DNA of 64,000 nucleotides from Pyrenophora tritici-repentis (lineage: Eukaryota > Ascomycota > Dothideomycetes > Pleosporales > Pleosporaceae), in assembly GCF_003171515.1 (NCBI RefSeq), contig NC_089396.1:1922001-1986000 (forward strand). The letters run 5' to 3'. The notes below the pieces were generated by a model. That model worked only from the letters and a program-made list of their open reading frames with translations, ran no database searches and had not been told where the DNA came from. Positions 43,785-55,343 of the stretch are shown here, piece by piece; the first letter of the stretch is position 1, and each line of letters begins with the position of its first letter. The position numbers and the translations under genes are program-made.

Positions 43785-44643
43785 CTATCTCCGGCCCTTA
43801 CCTCTGCCCCTGCCTGCAGATCCCCGTGGTGTCGACGACTTTGGACAGCCTGCGGCCATGTGTCCTTTACGCCCACAATTGAAGCAGTCAACATTGTCCA
43901 TGTTAGGAGGTGGTCTAGAAAGACCTCCAGACCGTCGACCGCCTGAGATAGAGCTCAAGCCGTTTGGCGTCTCATTTGATGAGCCTGCGTGCTTCTTCTT
44001 TTCTCGTTTCTCTGCAGCCATCTCGCGCTTCGTCTGCCTAATGAGATCGGCGGTAGGATCGTCCGAGTCGTAGTCGTCGGATGAAGACTCAGACCCAGAT
44101 TCCGAGCCTTCGGTTTTTACAAAAGGTACTTGTATCTACAAGAGATTAGTAAGATACCAGCCAAGTTCGGCAACACTCACTTCTGGCTTCTTCACACCAC
44201 CTCCAAACTGCATTCTCACGGGCTTGATCTCTTCCTCTTCTGATTCGTCCTCGGCATCAATCTCAGCGAACCCCGCTTGCCTAACCTCCATTGCATCTTG
44301 TCTCTTTCCTTCGAGCGGGTCCTTGAAACTCAGCACCCATTTCGTCTCACCCGCATGCTCCGCTGCCTTGTCTAATGCCGCCTGGCGCTTTTCTTCTTCT
44401 GCGTCCACTGCTGACTGTATAATCTCCTGGTCAGAAGTCCCTACGCCGGCGCCACTCGAGAGTCGTGCCTTTTTGGTAGGAGGTCCGTTTGGTGTCGCGG
44501 GCGATGAGGGTGAAGACTTCGCTGCAGCACGCTGCATGAACTGTTCGCGTGTCAGCACATGCTCCGATCACATTATTTTTTCTCCGCACCTTCATTCCCA
44601 TGAGTCCTTTGGACATAGTTTTGGGTGTGTTTGCCGACGGCAT
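43785..44643 (-). CDS. MPP6-like nuclear exosome cofactor with CCHC zinc knuckle
   Basis: Three exons, 44590-44643, 44181-44540 and 43785-44135, with introns of 49 and 45 bp, give 254 residues. SKGLMGMK-FMQRAAAK, which spans the first splice junction, matches the N-terminal motif of M-phase phosphoprotein 6 (SKNLLRMKFMQR in human), the segment that contacts the exosome subunit Rrp40. WVLSFKDP and the acidic/Lys-rich middle fit fungal members. Unlike yeast or human MPP6, the C-terminus carries a zinc knuckle (CFNCGRKGHMAAGC, CX2CX4HX4C) and an RG-rich tail (GSAGRGRGKGRR), both RNA-binding features. The protein would act in the nucleus in RNA surveillance. Assignment rests on short motifs. Confidence 0.7.
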
Positions 44644-45398
44644 ATTGAATTTCGTTAGCCACTGCGGATACGGAGTCAAAGGTCTAGTCGTGGTTGCAGT
44701 GAAGCTGAACTTTGTGTTTTCGCGATCGCGTTAAACTTTCTGTGCACGGGCCCCAATGCGCTACCGGTATGATGCAACCGCGCAGAGCAGCCATGGACAT
44801 CCGTTCAGCCAGTGTCACACAACATCTGAGAAAATTCGACTTAGATAGTGTGACGCCCTGCAACATGTGAATTTCTACGCAACCAAGCAAGCATACTATG
44901 AAAGTCGGCGGATGAATACTACACTTCAGTCACAACAGGTCCACGCGTATATAGCTACGGGTAAGTAATAGATCAAACATGTGAACAATTGGGGAGATCC
45001 TGAGGATCGCGGTATTCGATTTTGAAAAAAATGCATAGCCTAACCTAAGTGTCTCTTTATAGCCTCTACCCAAACATGATGAAGATCAAGGACTGATCTA
45101 CCATAAACAAACATCATAGTTATTGCATGTGTAAACATGCGTTACATCGGACATCTAGGTCCCAACAAAGCTCACCCTCTTTGCCAAATTTCAGAGCCAT
45201 AACCAGGTGCTCCCCATAACTCCGGACATTCTGTGGGAATTTCATTGGGCGTCAACCGAGAATAGTACCGGACGAGAATTTCGGAGGACACCGTAAGTCG
45301 TTGAGGATAGTTCGTTTCAGTGATATATGATTCGTAATTCATGATGCAACAGTACGCCACACAAGGCTTCTCTATTGCCTCCAGAAAGTACAAGATGC
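44644..45398. other. intergenic spacer
   Basis: No gene recognised. Moderately A/T-rich. Confidence 0.4.
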
Positions 45399-45623
45399 TC
45401 AAGTGGGTCTAGGCGTGTTCGAACTAGTAGCTCTAGCGAAGAGAGTGGCTTTCAATTGTTGATAAGCTTCGATGGCAGCTTCCCGTGACCGAGACTGGGG
45501 ATCAGATTGTGTGGTTGAATAGGAGCTGCGTCCCGGCAGCGACGATGTCCATGTTGAGATATCGGATGCGCGAGTGGGCGTCAGAAAAGGATGTGGCGAC
45601 TGGTGCATGGATATGGGAGCCAT
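45399..45623 (-). CDS. possible small ORF, 74 residues
   Basis: MAPISMHQSPHPFLTPTRAS... ends REAAIEAYQQLKATLFARATSSNTPRPT. It is Ser/Thr/Pro-rich with one predicted helix near the end. The frame is open further upstream to 45986, but that part has a different composition. No family or splice support. It is listed because the last 30 residues look protein-like. Confidence 0.25.
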   Translation of the reverse strand: MAPISMHQSPHPFLTPTRASDISTWTSSLPGRSSYSTTQSDPQSRSREAAIEAYQQLKATLFARATSSNTPRPT

Positions 45624-47942
45624 TAATATTCTGGGTATACAAGTAAAGTGCAAGATAGAGTGTACGGGCGGGATGAGCTTTAAGAAAGAGGGATGTTTTG
45701 GCCTGTCAAAAACGTGGGCGTCCGCGAAGTAATATAACTTCCCGTAGCAATTTGTCAGAATCAAATACAGTACTTGGTAAATCCTACCCGGCGTCCATTT
45801 TCCGGCATATATCCGGGCACGATAAAGGCTGGGGCTTCCAAGACAACGGCGCCGCGAAACGGCTTGTTTAGATACCGATGCACACGCCATGAGGACAAGA
45901 CACGTAACGTCAGCAATACGGTCAAACGCATAGCAAATCTCGGCGAGCATGAAGCAGTGGCGTTGGAAAGCGACGGGCGGCAGCATCTAGCCTATGGGAA
46001 GGCGGCAACAGTAGCGACCGCGGCATGCCACGAGGTAGGAAATCTAATAACTTTGACGAATCGCGAAACACCTGACGGACGCCAATTTCTGTAGAGGGCG
46101 GCTACCAAGGAAGCTATCTGACGTTTGGTGGTGTTGATTCCAAATATCTTACACGTAATCGGCGCTAACGGCCGCTAGTGTCTCCGGTCTGACCTTCTCG
46201 AAACCCGGCACCTACGCAACCCTCGCCTGCACGCTTGCACATAAGCACTAAGTATTGGCAAGACCCTCTCGTCCGCTATGTACTGTAGAGGCTTTCGGTC
46301 ATACCTCACGCACCCATCCACATACCATGCTGAATGTTACTACGTGTCTTTACCGACATGCTGTTACATACAGTACATCGCATGTGTCAGATCCCGTACT
46401 AAAACTCGCCTACGCGAGCCGCCTCATAGTCTCGTATCCTGATGAATTACTCATGACCAGCCAGAAAAAGCAAGCGATTCCGCAAACCATTCATCGTGTT
46501 TCCTCACCGCTCCCCAGGCGTGCCGTTCGATTGCCGTTCAGTTGGGGTAGTCTCCACCCAGGTACATGGTCACCCAAGGAACTCCGCAGCCGGGGCATCG
46601 GGTAAAACATCGTATTCGATATGTTTCATGACGTCTTCTTGTGGAAAGGTGACAAATTACACATTGGCGTAGCGCCAACGCACGCAGACATATTTTTCTC
46701 GTCAGCCCTATGGCTACGATACCGTTCTACACGTTGTGATGCAGAAGCTTGAGTTTTACGCATTGGCAGATGCAGGTCTTACATTTTCTCAATAGGCTAA
46801 TGCCGAAGGCAGATGGCTTCTTTTGGCTAATGATCTAGGAGATTTGTCATGTCTCAACACCACGTTACTCGTGTATCCTCGAAGGCTTCAATGTTGTTGC
46901 ACTCATTGCTGACTCTCCGTCTTTCCAGCGATGCAGAAAAAGCACATCATGTCTTTCCAGCCAAAGGACCATGATCTACACCAACATCATTGAGGGCTAC
47001 CCGTATTGAGTATAGTGCCTGCCCTAACGGCACTCAAACCCTGGCAGTCTACGACATTCAAATAGGAGAGATGCTCATGTCTCAACAGAAGCCGGTCTTC
47101 GCTCCTATCATGTGGACGAGCACTGCATACGCCGAGGTTAGTAAGTCCAAATATCGTCGACTAGCTCTTGTGTCACATCACCATCTGTGTGGTGTTATCA
47201 AGGTACAGCAGAAGCCCTCGGCTTAAGCTTACCCCCCATTGTGCCGCATGCATTAGTTCGGACCATACAACCAGGAGCCAACTTTAGTGACCCGTTGTGT
47301 TCATTTCTTTCCTCTCGCCTCGCAAAAAGCGTTCTGGCCCTCGATGTCTACGCGATGATGGTGATGTATTCACGAACGGTTGTTAGGAAACACAGTGGCA
47401 CAATCATAATAAGGGCAGGCTTTCGCATGGTATAGTGCATCATGGCAACTGGTAGTTGTCACCAATAGAGAGGTATCATTCTGACGCGACTCCAGGCTAT
47501 GGTGTATGTCTGGTTCAGCATGTGACAGCCCCGCCAACGAACCGCACTTTGACGAAGGGCACTCCTCATTCCATGATCAGACGATCCAATCTACTTGAAA
47601 TCGCCTAGGGCAGCAGTAATTCAAGTCCATTGTTCGAACAAAGAGATGGGGTTTTCAGTCTGGGAACCGCACGCTTAGTACCGCGGTTCCCGCTGAACGT
47701 GAGCGTTTGTTTGTTAAGATGTGCTTCATTGGGTCCACGACATCATATCGACCATGGCCGCAATGTCCCATCAATGGAACACGGAGCGGTCCAGCCCGAT
47801 GCTTTCCCTACTGCAACGTTGGAGTTCCGGCAAATTGAGATGTGCCCTTACGATTCCAGATCATTGTACTACCTCACAACAACCTGTATACGCCTCTGTC
47901 CTTGAATTATTACCCAGATCAATCTACCCTCTTTTCATCGTT
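45624..47942. other. 2.3-kb gene-poor stretch
   Basis: No convincing gene on either strand: short open frames only, no biased third positions, no domain. No transposon remnant was recognised by eye, and the base composition is not obviously RIP-like. Confidence 0.45.
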
Positions 47943-49277
47943 ATGCATGACCAATCTTCAACTTGGTATCCTATGCGATACAAAGCATTAGCAGATATCC
48001 GCTACGCTGCTTTGATTCCCACAGTCATGTTCACTGCATTTGCCTTGCTGATGGTGGCTCTGCGGTGGTGTTGCCGGATATGGTGCAGATCAGCTAAAGT
48101 TGGCCCAGAAGACTATCTAGTCACCGCTGCAGTGGTGAGTATGGCAAAGGCTGTTGTGGCTCCAGATCCCTGACGAACAAAGATATTCTCAATCGGCTTT
48201 ACGGGCGTGGTTGGTGGAGGCAAGCCTCTCCACGATGAAGTCAAAAAGGGGTACTAACTCTGACCTAGAGTTCGGTATCGACGGCGCAGCCATTCAGCGA
48301 GACAATGCTGACCCATCAGCACGCTCTACCATGCTAAAGGCAGGGACTCCTTTCTTGCACGTCGGTGATATTCTAACGTCCTGTAGCTCGCTCTCGCTCA
48401 GGCCATCGCGTATCATCTTGCGAGAAATCTTGTCAAAGCCTCGTTGTTACTACAATATATGCGCTTATTTTCGGTCATCTCGCCGGTGGTATGGGTGTGC
48501 TACGGCCTTTTTGTTCTGACTCTTGGGGCTGCAGCTTGGGGTATATTTGGTAATGTCTTCCTTTGTGACCCGGTGAGAAGCTATTGGGATGTCACACTGC
48601 CCGGGACTTGCATGGCCGAGGAAGAGCACTTTTGGTCATCGAGCGTCATTGGCATCGTGCTGGATTTTGCAATATGGCTCCTACCTGCCCCCGTTGTTGG
48701 AAGACTAAAATTGCCAAAGCGACAGAAGATGGGATTAAAGGTTGTCTTTGGGTTGGGTGGATTGTACGTATTTTGCTTGCTTGTGTGCAAAACTCTAAGC
48801 TAATGGATATCTTAGCGTGTGCGTCATAACATTGCTACGGCTCATTCTCGTGTATTATACTGCGCACCGTGGAGAAGTTACCAGTATAAAAAAAACGCTC
48901 CTATAATGATTTGTACATGCTCACATCTTGCAGAAGCTGGTACCTACGCCATCATCTTTTCGTCGATCGAAATAAATCTCGCCATCAGCTGTGCGTCGGT
49001 GCTTGTGATGAAACCATTGTTTGCACGTTTCTTACCGGCTCTCATATCTGAGCAGCCTCTATCTGCGGCAGAGGATGCAAGGACATGTAGAGCCTTGACT
49101 GGTCTACATCTGCTCACCATTGCCGTAGCGGAAGAGGAAGAGGAGAAAAACAGACAAGAAGGGGAACGGCGTGACACACTGGTCGAGTCTAGTAGATACT
49201 CGCAGCGAATTGCTGTGCCGAAAGCAGCAAAAAAGGCAAAGAAGGCATGGGGACCTACAAAACGAAATACCGTGTAG
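47943..49277 (+). CDS. fungal rhodopsin-like 7-TM integral membrane protein
   Basis: Six exons give 362 residues: 47943-48134, 48183-48219, 48269-48339, 48387-48763, 48816-48883 and 48934-49277. Introns are 47-52 bp. The order is a helix (IRYAALIPTVMFTAFALLMVALR), VGPEDYLVTAAV, IFSIGFTGVVGG-EFGIDGA, LALAQAIAYHLARNLVKASLLLQYMRLF, VWVCYGLFVLTLGAAAWGIF with NVFLCDPVRSYWD and CMAEEEHFWSSSVIGIVLDFAIWLLP, then LPKRQKMGLKVVFGLGGF-VCVITLLRLILVYYT and GTYAIIFSSIEINLAISCASV. This is the fungal 'rhodopsin domain' family, related to PTH11-like membrane proteins. Introns 2 and 3 need GC donors (GCAAGC, GCAGGG), and intron 1 uses an AAAG acceptor, so the model is less certain at the 5' end. The C-terminal tail is charged and cytosolic by prediction. 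Confidence 0.72.
48220..48268 (+). other. candidate GC-AG intron in rhodopsin-like gene
   Basis: GGAG|GCAAGC donor, TACTAAC branch point and CCTAG acceptor, 49 bp. Phase 1 joining gives GVVGGEFGIDG. No GT donor restores the frame. Confidence 0.55.
48340..48386 (+). other. candidate GC-AG intron in rhodopsin-like gene
   Basis: AAAG|GCAGGG donor, TTCTAACG branch and TGTAG acceptor, 47 bp. Phase 0 joining gives STMLK-LALAQAIAYHL. The only GT between here and the acceptor would make an intron of 26 bp or less. Confidence 0.5.
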
Positions 49278-49837
49278 ATACATGTAGCAATGAACTGAGC
49301 AGCTCATGAGCTTCGGCTATGACGTACGCCAACTATCTTTATATCAAAAGGATGACCTAGCTCTTTCAGTCATCATCAGTATCTTTCACGGTGGACCAGA
49401 AACACTCCGAATAGCTGAATTGTATCTGGCAACTACGATCGTTCATTGCCTGAATGTCAGAGTGCGAGACACTGTCGGTGACAGATGACGACCAAGACAT
49501 GCCCCCACCAGGCCTGGCGTTAGCGCGGTAGCTTAGCTTGGTCCCCGTGCTCAACCTACCTCATCCTGCAACCAACATCGATTGAATGCAACTCGGCCTG
49601 CGACCTCGCTTGCAAACCCGGCCATCTTTATACGACCTTGTCCAGAAGAAGAACATCGACCAGATATCAATATCTGGAGCTCACATCGCCACCGGAAAGG
49701 ACGAAGTCGAGCCACATCAAGTGCCGCTTCCCGCGAGCCCGCTGCTACCTCCGCAAGCCGAGCTTCTTCCCCAAGAGCCGCCATACATCACCCTACAGGA
49801 AGCCAGTGACGACGAAGTCGACACACCAGTAGCCAAG
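49278..49837. other. intergenic region and open leader of VMA1
   Basis: No separate gene. From Met 49586 an 84-codon frame runs in phase into the VMA1 start at 49838; its Pro/Leu-rich composition suggests leader rather than protein. Confidence 0.4.
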
Positions 49838-52026
49838 ATGTCTTCTGTAAGCTACATCAGCGTAACAACGGGCCTGGCGGCAGCTAACCGGGCACTGTAG
49901 AAGCCAGACCAGAAGTCGGACTCGGACGAGCATGGTATGTTTGGATATCCTCAATATGCGCATCGCATATACTAGAACAGACTGCTAACACTGTACAGGC
50001 CAGATCTACTCGATCTCCGGGTATGTCACCACACCCCAGCCTCCGAGGCGCATACTGATCCGCGCAGTCCTGTCATCATCGCCGAGAACATGATCGGATG
50101 TGCCATGTACGAGCTTGTATGTGGAATGCGCCATAGTGCGAGAGACGATGTTGACGGTTCTAGGTCCGTGTCGGTCATGAAAACCTCGTTGGTGAAGTCA
50201 TCCGAATCGAAAACGACAAGGCCACCATCCAGGTCTACGAAGAGACTGGTATGCACAGAAGAAGTGCGCACACATACAACGGACTTGGCTAATATCATGC
50301 AGCCGGTGTAACCGTTGGAGACCCCGTTTTCAGGACTGGACAGCCATTGTCCGTCGAGCTCGGCCCGGGTCTCATGGAAACCATCTATGACGGTATCCAG
50401 CGCCCCCTCAAGGGTATCGCCGAAGACGCGAACAGCATTTACATTCCTCGTGGTATCAACTTGCCCGCGCTCGACCGTAAGAAGAAGTGGGATTTCACAC
50501 CAGGCACGCTCAAGGTTGGCGACCACATCACTGGTGGTGATGTCTTTGGTACCGTCTTCGAGAACAGTCTGCTCAGCGAGCACAAGATCTTGCTGCCTCC
50601 TCGCGCAAAGGGTACCATTACTCGCATCGCTGAGAAGGGCAGCTACACTGTCGATGAAAAGATCCTAGAGCTCGACTTCAACGGCACCAAGACCGAGTAC
50701 AGCATGATGCACAGGTGGCCCGTCCGAGTGCCCCGTCCCTCCACCGAGAAGATGTCCTCCGACCAGCCGCTCATTGTCGGCCAGCGTGTCCTCGACTCCC
50801 TCTTCCCCAGTGTACAGGGTGGTACCGTGTGTATTCCCGGCGCTTTCGGATGCGGCAAGACTGTCATTTCGCAATCGCTCTCCAAGTTCTCCAACAGTGA
50901 CATTATCGTTTACGTTGGCTGCGGCGAACGAGGAAATGAGATGGCTGAAGTCTTGATGGACTTCCCAGAGGTATGCAGACCCAATGAATCCATATATGTA
51001 CTGCGCTAACTCTACACAGCTCACCATCGACGTCAATGGCAAACAGGAGCCTATCATGAAGCGCACTACCCTCATTGCCAACACCTCCAACATGCCCGTC
51101 GCTGCTCGAGAGGCTTCAATTTACACTGGAATTACGGTGGGAGAATATTTCCGCGACCAGGGTAAGGACGTGGCGATGATGGCAGATTCATCGTCCCGCT
51201 GGGCGGAGGCGCTCCGTGAGATTTCCGGACGTCTGGGAGAGATGCCTGCGGATCAAGGTTTCCCCGCTTACCTGGGTGCCAAGCTTGCGTCCTTTTACGA
51301 GCGCGCTGGTCGTGTACAGGCTCTGGGTAGCCCGGAACGATTCGGAAGTGTGTCTATTGTCGGTGCCGTCAGTCCTCCGGGTGGTGACTTTTCGGACCCT
51401 GTCACGACGAGTACGCTCAACATTGTGCAAGTCTTCTGGGGTCTCGACAAGAAGCTCGCTCAGCGAAAGCATTTCCCGTCGGTCAACACATCGATCAGTT
51501 ACAGCAAGTACACGACGCCGCTCGACAAGTTCTACGCCAAGAACAACCCTGAGTTCCCGCGTCTGCGCGACCGCATCAAGGAGCTTCTTACTACATCGGA
51601 CGATCTCGACCAGGTCGTGCAACTTGTCGGTAAATCTGCTCTAGGTGACAGCGACAAGATTACGCTAGACGTTGCCACACTACTCAAGGAGGACTTCTTG
51701 CAACAAAACGGTTACTCGGACTACGACCAGTTCTGCCCGCTATGGAAGACTGAGTGGATGATGAAGAACATGATGGCGTTCCACGACGAGGCCCAAAAGG
51801 CAGTCTCCCAGGGACACGCATGGCCCAAGGTCCGCGATGCAACATCAGAAATCCAGAGCGAGCTCCGTTCGATGAAGTTTGAACTGCCTAGCGATGGCGA
51901 GGAGAAGGTCACCAAGAAGGTAGGTTGTTATTATGCATCTCTCATGAACATGTGCTAACAAGTCTGCAGTACGAGGCCCTTCTACAGAAGATGACCGAGA
52001 AATTTGCGTCTGTGACTGATGAGTAA
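49838..52026 (+). CDS. VMA1: V-type H+-ATPase catalytic subunit A
   Basis: Eight exons give 607 residues: 49838-49846, 49901-49934, 49999-50020, 50068-50116, 50164-50248, 50303-50970, 51020-51919 and 51970-52026. The first exon is nine bases (MSS). Introns are 47-64 bp with GT donors. The subunit hydrolyses ATP in the V1 sector and drives proton pumping into vacuoles and other acidic organelles. Walker A is GAFGCGKT at residues 246-253. Other landmarks are [14 protein letters not shown] [13 protein letters not shown], the [11 protein letters not shown] catalytic loop, [28 protein letters not shown] and [19 protein letters not shown]. The Cys of the P-loop, where the yeast VMA1 intein is inserted, is uninterrupted. 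An in-frame upstream Met at 49586 would add 84 residues but is unlikely. Confidence 0.95.
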
Positions 52027-52665
52027 ATGCATGTGACTAGAGGCGGATTTTTACATAGCATGCCTGTTTGATACATGTACATGAACTAGTATGAAAATTG
52101 TACCAAGAGCCCATTACTGCTGCCTGAAATCGCTGACGACGCTCTTCCGCGTCTTGTGACCGCATTTCGCATCATGTGGTTTCGCCTCTCAACACGCACT
52201 ATTGTAGCCCACATCTTGATCAGAAGAATATATAGGTACTTTCGGTAGTTATCCGAAAGGTGGCGATAAAGTGCTCTTTGGAAACTTCAGTTGACCTAGT
52301 AGGCTGCTATGTCGAGGGTAATGATGATCTGACTAGCATCATATAATACGAGGCCGTGAGTCCATGAATCAAGAAAGCTCAGAGCGGTACCGGTGGCGAC
52401 AAAGAAGTCGTCGAAGTCATTGGGCGCATCTGCTGGTAGACGTTTTGGAAGTCGCATTCAGTGGCTGAGTCGTGTGGCGTAAGAAGCTTGGGCTCCTCCG
52501 ACGTTGGCACCTGCAGCAGCTACGCAACTCGCAAGCAACAAGGCCAGTGTCACGTCTCAGACACTTAAACCTTCACGCTATACGTAGCTCCTACATACAC
52601 AATCTCCCCTTTGCGCGCATACTCAGCGTACCTGCAAGAATCCTCCACCCTCGACCTCGCCAACC
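52027..52665. other. intergenic spacer VMA1-VPS1
   Basis: Spacer between two vacuolar-function genes on the same strand. No gene is seen. Confidence 0.4.
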
Positions 52666-55021
52666 ATGGCGACAAATCCGAATGCGTAGGCACATGTCTT
52701 TGGGTAGCCCCTCGTAGTGCGGACAGTTGACAAGTGTACAGGATCAACGTAAACGACCCGACGCTGATTACGCTCGTAAACAAGCTACAAGATGTCTTCA
52801 CTACTGTCGGCGTATGTCACTCCCTCCCACCAACTTGCGCGCAATGTCATAAACGCAATGCTGATGCCTATGTTAGGTCCAAAACCCCATAGACCTGCCC
52901 CAGATTGCTGTCGTAGGATCGCAGTCCAGCGGAAAGAGTTCCGTGTTAGAGAATATTGTCGGGAGAGACTTGTAGGTGCTTCTGGGACATTCGGTATCAA
53001 AACCGCGTGCTGATGGTGTTGTAGTTTGCCTCGAGGAACCGGTATCGTTACGCGGCGACCGCTTATTCTCCAACTCATCAACCGCGCAGCGTCGCAACCA
53101 AACGGTGCTCCGGCCGAAGGAGCCAAGACAACGGATCAAGAGAACAATGCTGACGAGTGGGGCGAGTTTCTGCACATTCCCGGTCAGAAGTTCTTCGACT
53201 TTGGCAAGATTAGAGATGAGATTGTGAGGGAGACAGAGTCGAAGACTGGGCGCAATGCCGGTATCTCGCCAGCACCCATCAACCTGCGGATATACTCGCC
53301 AAATGTCCTCACCCTCACACTGGTCGATTTGCCGGGTCTGACAAAGGTGCCTGTTGGTGATCAGCCAAGGGATATTGAGCGTCAGATCAGGGAGATGGTC
53401 CTCAAGCAAATCAGCAAGCCAAATGCTATCATTCTGGCTGTCACTGCCGCGAACACCGATTTGGCCAACTCAGACGGTCTGAAGTTGGCCCGAGAAGTTG
53501 ACCCAGAAGGTCAACGGACAATCGGTGTCTTGACCAAGGTCGACCTGATGGACGAGGGAACCGACGTTGTAGACATTCTTGCTGGCCGTATCATTCCACT
53601 GCGGTTGGGCTACGTACCAGTGGTCAACCGTGGTCAGAGAGATATCGAGAACAAGAAGGCCATCTCTTATGCGCTCGAGCACGAGAAGCAATACTTTGAG
53701 AACCACAAGGCTTACCGCAACAAGGCGGCGTATTGCGGTACCCCCTACCTGGCCCGTAAGCTGAACTTGGTACGTCTTCGGTCTGTCAATTGCAAGTACA
53801 GTAGCTAACAACTGTAGATTCTCATGATGCACATCAAACAAACTCTCCCAGACATCAAGGCCCGTATCGCCTCATCGCTCCAGAAATACCAAGCAGAATT
53901 AGCCTCGCTCGGCAACTCGATGCTAGGCAACAGCTCCAACATCGTCCTCAACATGATCACAGAATTCACAAACGAATACAGGGGGGTTCTCGAGGGCAAC
54001 AACCAGGAGCTGTCTGCAGTTGAGCTGTCTGGAGGTGCCCGTATCTCTTTCGTTTACCATGAGCTGTATGCCAATGGTGTTAAATCTGTTGATCCTTTTG
54101 ATCAGGTCAAGGATATGGACATCCGAACAGTTCTATACAACTCTTCTGGTTCATCGCCAGCATTGTTTGTCGGTACTACTGCATTCGAGCTTATCGTCAA
54201 GCAACAGATCAAGCGGTTGGAAGACCCCAGTTTGAAGTGTGTCAGCCTTGTCTACGACGAGTTGATCCGTATTCTTGGCCAATTACTCAACAAGAACACT
54301 TTCCGGAGGTACCCAGGATTGAAAGAAAAGTTGCACCAGGTCGTTGTCAGCTTCTTCAAGAAGGCCATGGAACCGACGAACAAGCTTGTAAAGGATCTGG
54401 TCGCCATGGAATCAGTATACATCAACACTGGTCACCCAGACTTCATCAACGGTTCGCGTGCTATGGCTATTGTCCACGAGCGCCACAACAGTGCCCGGCC
54501 GCAGCAAGTGGATCCCAAGACCGGAAAGCCGCTACCACCTACGGTACCGCCGCGGTCGATATCGCCATCGCTTGATCCCAACGACGGTGGTGGTTTCTTT
54601 GGCTCTTTCTTCGCTAGTAAGAACAAGAAGAAGATGGCTGCCATGGAGCCCCCACCACCAACACTGAAAGCCTCTGGTACTCTGTCCGAGAAAGAGTCAC
54701 AAGAAGTTGAAGTCATTAGTAAGCTCACACATGTACCTATCTCATTAAAATACTAACAATCGCTCAGAACTATTGATCACTTCCTACTTCAACATTGTTC
54801 GTCGCACAATGATTGACATGGTGCCCAAGGCCATTATGTTGAACCTTGTACAATGGACCAAGGAGAACATGCAAGGTGAGCTGCTCACCAACATGTACAA
54901 GACGGATGAGCTTGATGAGCTGCTCAAGGAGTCGGACTACACAGTCAAGAGGCGGAAGGATTGCCAGCAAATGGTGGAGAGCTTGACAAAGGCGCAAGAG
55001 ATTGTCAACCAAGTGCAGTAA
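52666..55021 (+). CDS. VPS1: dynamin-related GTPase VPS1
   Basis: Six exons give 694 residues: 52666-52685, 52742-52811, 52877-52971, 53025-53769, 53818-54718 and 54768-55021. Introns are 48-65 bp. The start [26 protein letters not shown] matches yeast Vps1. GTPase motifs are GSQSSGKSS at residues 44-52 (G1), the conserved Thr in [10 protein letters not shown] (G2), DLPGLT (G3) and [10 protein letters not shown] (G4). The middle domain, a variable Pro-rich insert ([14 protein letters not shown]) in place of a PH domain, and a C-terminal GTPase effector domain ([14 protein letters not shown]...[15 protein letters not shown]) follow. It lacks PH and PRD domains, as expected for the Vps1/Dnm1 class, and early residues favour Vps1. 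It acts in vacuolar protein sorting, peroxisome fission and endocytosis. Confidence 0.94.
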
Positions 55022-55343
55022 AGGAACGGGCTTTTGGAAGGGTATCGCTGCTCCTAGACTGTCTGTTCTCTGGGTTGGCACTCTTTTCATGCAAGGTGTT
55101 CTGGGCGCTAGTGCGCTAGATTTTTGTCTTGAGCCTGTTCATGTTATAGTTGACGTATGAAATGTGTACGCGATGATTCGATGAAACTACGTGTACAAAA
55201 AATGTCTTGTTTCTATTCATGACGTGCTGGAGTGAAGTTTGTAGAGGCAGTCGTCTGATATTGCGGAGACAGCACGGACCCACGAGCATCTCGAAAAGTC
55301 GCAGGGCAACTGCAACCCACGCCTCCCCAGCACCAGAACGGCC
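55022..55343. other. intergenic spacer
   Basis: Short spacer before the bL27m gene. Nothing is recognised. Confidence 0.4.

Noticed and set aside
46255..46605. 116-codon plus-strand open frame in the gene-poor block
   Set aside because: No start context, codon bias, domain or splice support.
50585..50600. VMA1 intein
   Set aside because: The P-loop GAFGCGKT is continuous, so no intein is present.
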